From the NCBI GenBank assembly GCA_964546955.1, contig CAZJLP010000025.1:4258-68257 (forward strand): a DNA stretch of 64,000 nucleotides, given 5' to 3'. The notes beneath the pieces are model-generated. The model saw only the letters and a program-made list of their open reading frames with translations, did no database searches and was not told the DNA's origin. A program made the position numbers and the translations under genes. The stretch comes from CAZJLP01 sp964546955. GTDB taxonomy: Bacteria > Verrucomicrobiota > Verrucomicrobiia > Opitutales > Opitutaceae. Below are positions 61,681 through 64,000 of this stretch, one piece after another. Numbering within the stretch: the stretch's first letter is position 1; each line of letters starts with the position of its first letter.

Positions 61681-63288
61681 TTAGAAGCCCCAAACTTCGA
61701 CTTCCGTGAGGCTATTCCATGCATTCACGGAATTTCCATGCCCGACGATGCGGACATAGCGGACGGACGGTCGGTCAGTGAAGTCAAAGGTTTGAAGAGC
61801 GGTACTGGTGCCGCTGCTCACCTGATTGGTCAACACGTTGGACCAGGTGTTGCCGTCCGCCGAGGTCTGGAGATCGAACGTGGTGGTACGCACGTTGCCG
61901 TTGTAAAACGCAATCTTGACGAGACTGACGGTTTTCGCCGCTCCAAGGTCGAAGCGAATCCATTGTCCGTCCCCGCTGGCGGACCAGCGCGTCGCAAGGT
62001 TTCCGTCCACCGTATTGGCGGGGACATTACCGTCGTTCGAGCTGGCCGTGACCGCGGATCCCGCGATCGGCAGTTTGGCGCTGCCGCCACCCGTGTTGAT
62101 CGTGTACGTGGCCGTCGAGACCGAGCTGTTGCTCATGCCCGACAGGTAAGCGATGGCGCGCACAGTCGAAGTAGCGCCGATGGAAATCGGGCCGGTGTAC
62201 ACCGTGCCGGTCGTCGAGGTGGGATTACTGCCGTTGATGGTGTAACGAATCGTCGCGCCGCTCGTCGTCGTGCTGATCGAGACGGACTGCGCGCTGCTGT
62301 AAGTTCCTCCGCCGGGGCTGAAGGTGGGCGCGGCGACTGTTCCGCCGCCGCCGGAGCGCGCATCGACGACCTGATCGATCGCGGTGAGAAGCGAGTTCGC
62401 TCCAGTGGCATCTTGGGAAAGCTCCCACATCATCACGCCGCCGAGGCTGCGATCGAAAGCCATGTTGGTCTTCCGTTTGATCGTGGGGATGCCGTTGTAG
62501 CCGACGCCGTTGAAGGAGTCGCTGTTCGGACTGGCACCCTGGGAAAGGAGGGTATTGTAGGCCACGTAGGAGCTGCTGCTGCGGCCGTAGAACGGCAAGC
62601 CGATGACGGCCTTGCTCGCGGGCAGACCCCGGCCGACCCAGTAGTTGACCGAACTGACCGCGTACTCATAGGTCGAGTGATTGCTGCCGCCGCCGTCGTA
62701 AGCCATGAGATTCAGGAAATCGACGACGCCGAAAACGCTGTTCGGCACGCCGCCACCGGTGCTGCCGCTGGCGATGACGGCCGCGGTGAGCAGTTTGCCT
62801 CGGCTGTGCATTGCGCTGCCGAGTTGCTGCATCATGAGGGCATAATTGCTCCCCGAAGTGCCCGGATCCGGGTACTCCCAATCGATGTCCACGCCGTCGA
62901 GATTGTACTGGTTGCAAAGATTGACCAGGTTGTTGACGAAGGTGGTGCGAGCGGTCGAACTGCGCGCCATCGCCTCGAAAGCGCTGTCGTTGCCGTCATT
63001 CCAACCGCCGACTGCGATCAGGACTTTGACGTTCGCCGCATGGGCCCGGGTCACTATATCTCTCAGCTTCGTCGGATTATCCACGGCGGTCAGACCGCCG
63101 GACGAGGTCGGCAGAATGAAGGCGTAGTTGATGTGTGTCAGTTTCGAATACTGAATGGCGCTCGCCGAACCAGCCCAGGAGGGCGCGTAGCCGACGACTT
63201 TGAACTGGCCGAACACAACTGAGGCGCTGCTCAGGCAAAGAAGCAGGAAAGCTGGAATAAGCTTACGAAGAAACACAGGTGCTTTCAT
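61681..63288 (-). CDS. Exported GH18 chitinase with Fn3-like and discoidin modules
   Basis: 535 residues from the ATG at 63288, with a signal peptide ending near VVFGQ. The GH18 barrel (about 28-310) contains the catalytic DGVDIDWE at residues 131-138 with E138 as acid. Next is a CHB_HEX_C_1-type module of about 80 residues (FSPGGGTYSSAQSVSIS, SGATIRYTINGS). The C-terminal F5/8-type discoidin domain (about 400-535; NTVDGNLATRWSASG, WIRFDLG) probably binds sugar chains. It hydrolyses chitin-like glycans outside the cell. An upstream ATG at 63396 would put a basic leader before the signal and is disfavoured. Confidence 0.94.
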   Translation of the reverse strand: MKAPVFLRKLIPAFLLLCLSSASVVFGQFKVVGYAPSWAGSASAIQYSKLTHINYAFILPTSSGGLTAVDNPTKLRDIVTRAHAANVKVLIAVGGWNDGNDSAFEAMARSSTARTTFVNNLVNLCNQYNLDGVDIDWEYPDPGTSGSNYALMMQQLGSAMHSRGKLLTAAVIASGSTGGGVPNSVFGVVDFLNLMAYDGGGSNHSTYEYAVSSVNYWVGRGLPASKAVIGLPFYGRSSSSYVAYNTLLSQGASPNSDSFNGVGYNGIPTIKRKTNMAFDRSLGGVMMWELSQDATGANSLLTAIDQVVDARSGGGGTVAAPTFSPGGGTYSSAQSVSISTTTSGATIRYTINGSNPTSTTGTVYTGPISIGATSTVRAIAYLSGMSNSSVSTATYTINTGGGSAKLPIAGSAVTASSNDGNVPANTVDGNLATRWSASGDGQWIRFDLGAAKTVSLVKIAFYNGNVRTTTFDLQTSADGNTWSNVLTNQVSSGTSTALQTFDFTDRPSVRYVRIVGHGNSVNAWNSLTEVEVWGF

Positions 63289-63736
63289 GAGTAACGGGGT
63301 TTGGGATGGCGCCGGCCGGAGTTGCTCCGCGCAGACGTATGGCTTGCCCGGCGGATGGTCCCTTTTTGACTTCCGCGCAAGGCTCTCGACCCTCAAGAGG
63401 GGTATGAGTCGAAAGCAGGGTGTTTACGCGTTCGTCAAAAAGGGGTACCAATTCCGCCGTGGGAAGAGCGTCCATCACGCGTGACGGGCCGCGCAGAGTC
63501 CACGGTTTTGGAATTTAACTCGTTAAGAGGGTGTAAACGCTCCCTCGAACGCGGCAAAAACTAGGGAATGAACCCTAGAGCAAACGGAGTTGGGAGCAGC
63601 GACGGCGCGGGATGCGTTCCCGTGTCGGTGTCGGCGCGTGGCAGAAAAACATCCGGCAAGATTTGTCCCGGCAGGTGCGGCGTCCTCCAAAAGCTTCGCG
63701 GACCGGAGGAGCATCGGCCCACCCTCGCGGCTGCAA
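63289..63736. other. Intergenic region upstream of the chitinase
   Basis: About 448 bp. It must contain the chitinase promoter, which I could not define. Two overlapping open frames here (one on each strand, about 70-90 codons) have no family features. A terminator for the gene beyond lies at 63555-63578; the rest shows no structure. Confidence 0.45.
63555..63578 (-). terminator. Terminator beyond the last gene
   Basis: Stem CTAGGG with CCCTAG and loop AATGAA; the minus strand runs into TTTTTG. It is about 160 bases after the stop of the gene at 63737, which is far but in the right direction. Confidence 0.65.
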
Positions 63737-63997
63737 TCAACGCGATTTCCGTTGCGACGGCGTCGCAGAGCCCGCCGGCGGCGGCGTGACCGGTGAGGGA
63801 GTGGAGACGGACGGAGTCGGACGCGGCGCGCGTTTCGGTGGAGGCTCCGCGGGCTTGAGCGCCCAAACGATCAACAAAGTCACGAGCAACACTCCCAACG
63901 TAGTCAGGACCCAGGGCACGAAACGCATCCAGCCAGGCCGCGCCAGCCAAAGTTCGATCGATGGGATCATCCGATTGGCCTCCGGATGATTGGGCAC
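63737..63997 (-). CDS. Small single-pass membrane protein, possibly partial
   Basis: 86 codons from an ATG at 63997, or 77 from the ATG at 63970. One membrane helix (FVPWVLTTLGVLLVTLLIVWAL) is followed by a Pro/Thr/Ser-rich basic tail. No family recognised. The window ends 3 bases beyond the first start, so the gene may begin further upstream. Confidence 0.5.
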   Translation of the reverse strand: MPNHPEANRMIPSIELWLARPGWMRFVPWVLTTLGVLLVTLLIVWALKPAEPPPKRAPRPTPSVSTPSPVTPPPAGSATPSQRKSR

Positions 63998-64000
63998 GCG

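Noticed and set aside
63200..63484. Open frames of 71-94 codons on both strands upstream of the chitinase
   Set aside because: They overlap each other and the chitinase signal sequence, and show no domain or ribosome-binding site.

Overview
The window looks like a chromosome segment of a GC-rich (about 60 percent) Gram-negative bacterium of the phylum Verrucomicrobiota, most likely Opitutales or Chthoniobacterales. The phylum call rests on a pilM-pilN-pilO-pilP-pilQ cluster with very divergent middle proteins like the Akkermansia Amuc_1098-1102 locus, a CdsZ-like zinc-ribbon coiled-coil protein, an S46 dipeptidyl-peptidase, and Pst permeases with large extra domains. The order-level call is an inference. 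The sequence comes from a draft assembly: three 10-N runs are placeholders, and two of them fall inside genes (a glycerophosphodiesterase and gyrB).

Layout. 1-8.2 kb, minus strand: the phosphate locus (phosphate porin, pstS, pstC, pstA, pstB, phoU, PhoB-like regulator). Three Pho-box-like tandem repeats with exact 11-bp period lie before the porin, before pstC and before the divergent glycosyltransferase. 8.4-19 kb, plus strand: a family 4 glycosyltransferase, a glycerophosphodiester phosphodiesterase, then a patatin phospholipase followed by an acyl-CoA ligase, thiolase, FadJ-type protein and acyl-CoA dehydrogenase. Together these suggest phosphate-starvation lipid remodelling feeding fatty-acid beta-oxidation. 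19-24.9 kb: a membrane protein, MOSC protein, two acetyltransferases, signal peptidase I, a Cys-motif protein, a secreted beta-helix protein and a YjbQ protein. 24.9-29.7 kb: fumarase, an ECF sigma factor with its candidate anti-sigma partner, a polyprenyl synthase and a CPBP protease. 29.9-34.4 kb: the type IV pilus alignment/secretin operon. 34.7-41.2 kb: a 33-residue COX24-like basic protein and an AddAB-type helicase-nuclease. 41.5-49.4 kb: rpsT, RNase P RNA, the zinc-ribbon protein, an Rrf2 regulator with an operator-like palindrome, gyrB and gyrA. 49.8-64 kb: ptsN-like EIIA, S46 peptidase, two tandem corA genes, M28 peptidase, alginate-lyase-like protein, DUF2937-like protein, PanE-like reductase, a secreted TIM-barrel protein, an SDR and a three-module GH18 chitinase.

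The most unusual structure is not a gene. At least six gene boundaries carry arrays of degenerate 7-nt words, usually arranged as facing inverted arms. Each locus uses its own word, but two loci (before gyrA and before the second corA) share one. A related element before the addA end is a perfect 39-bp inverted repeat. I know of no description of such elements in this phylum; heptameric STRR repeats of cyanobacteria are the nearest analogue I can name.
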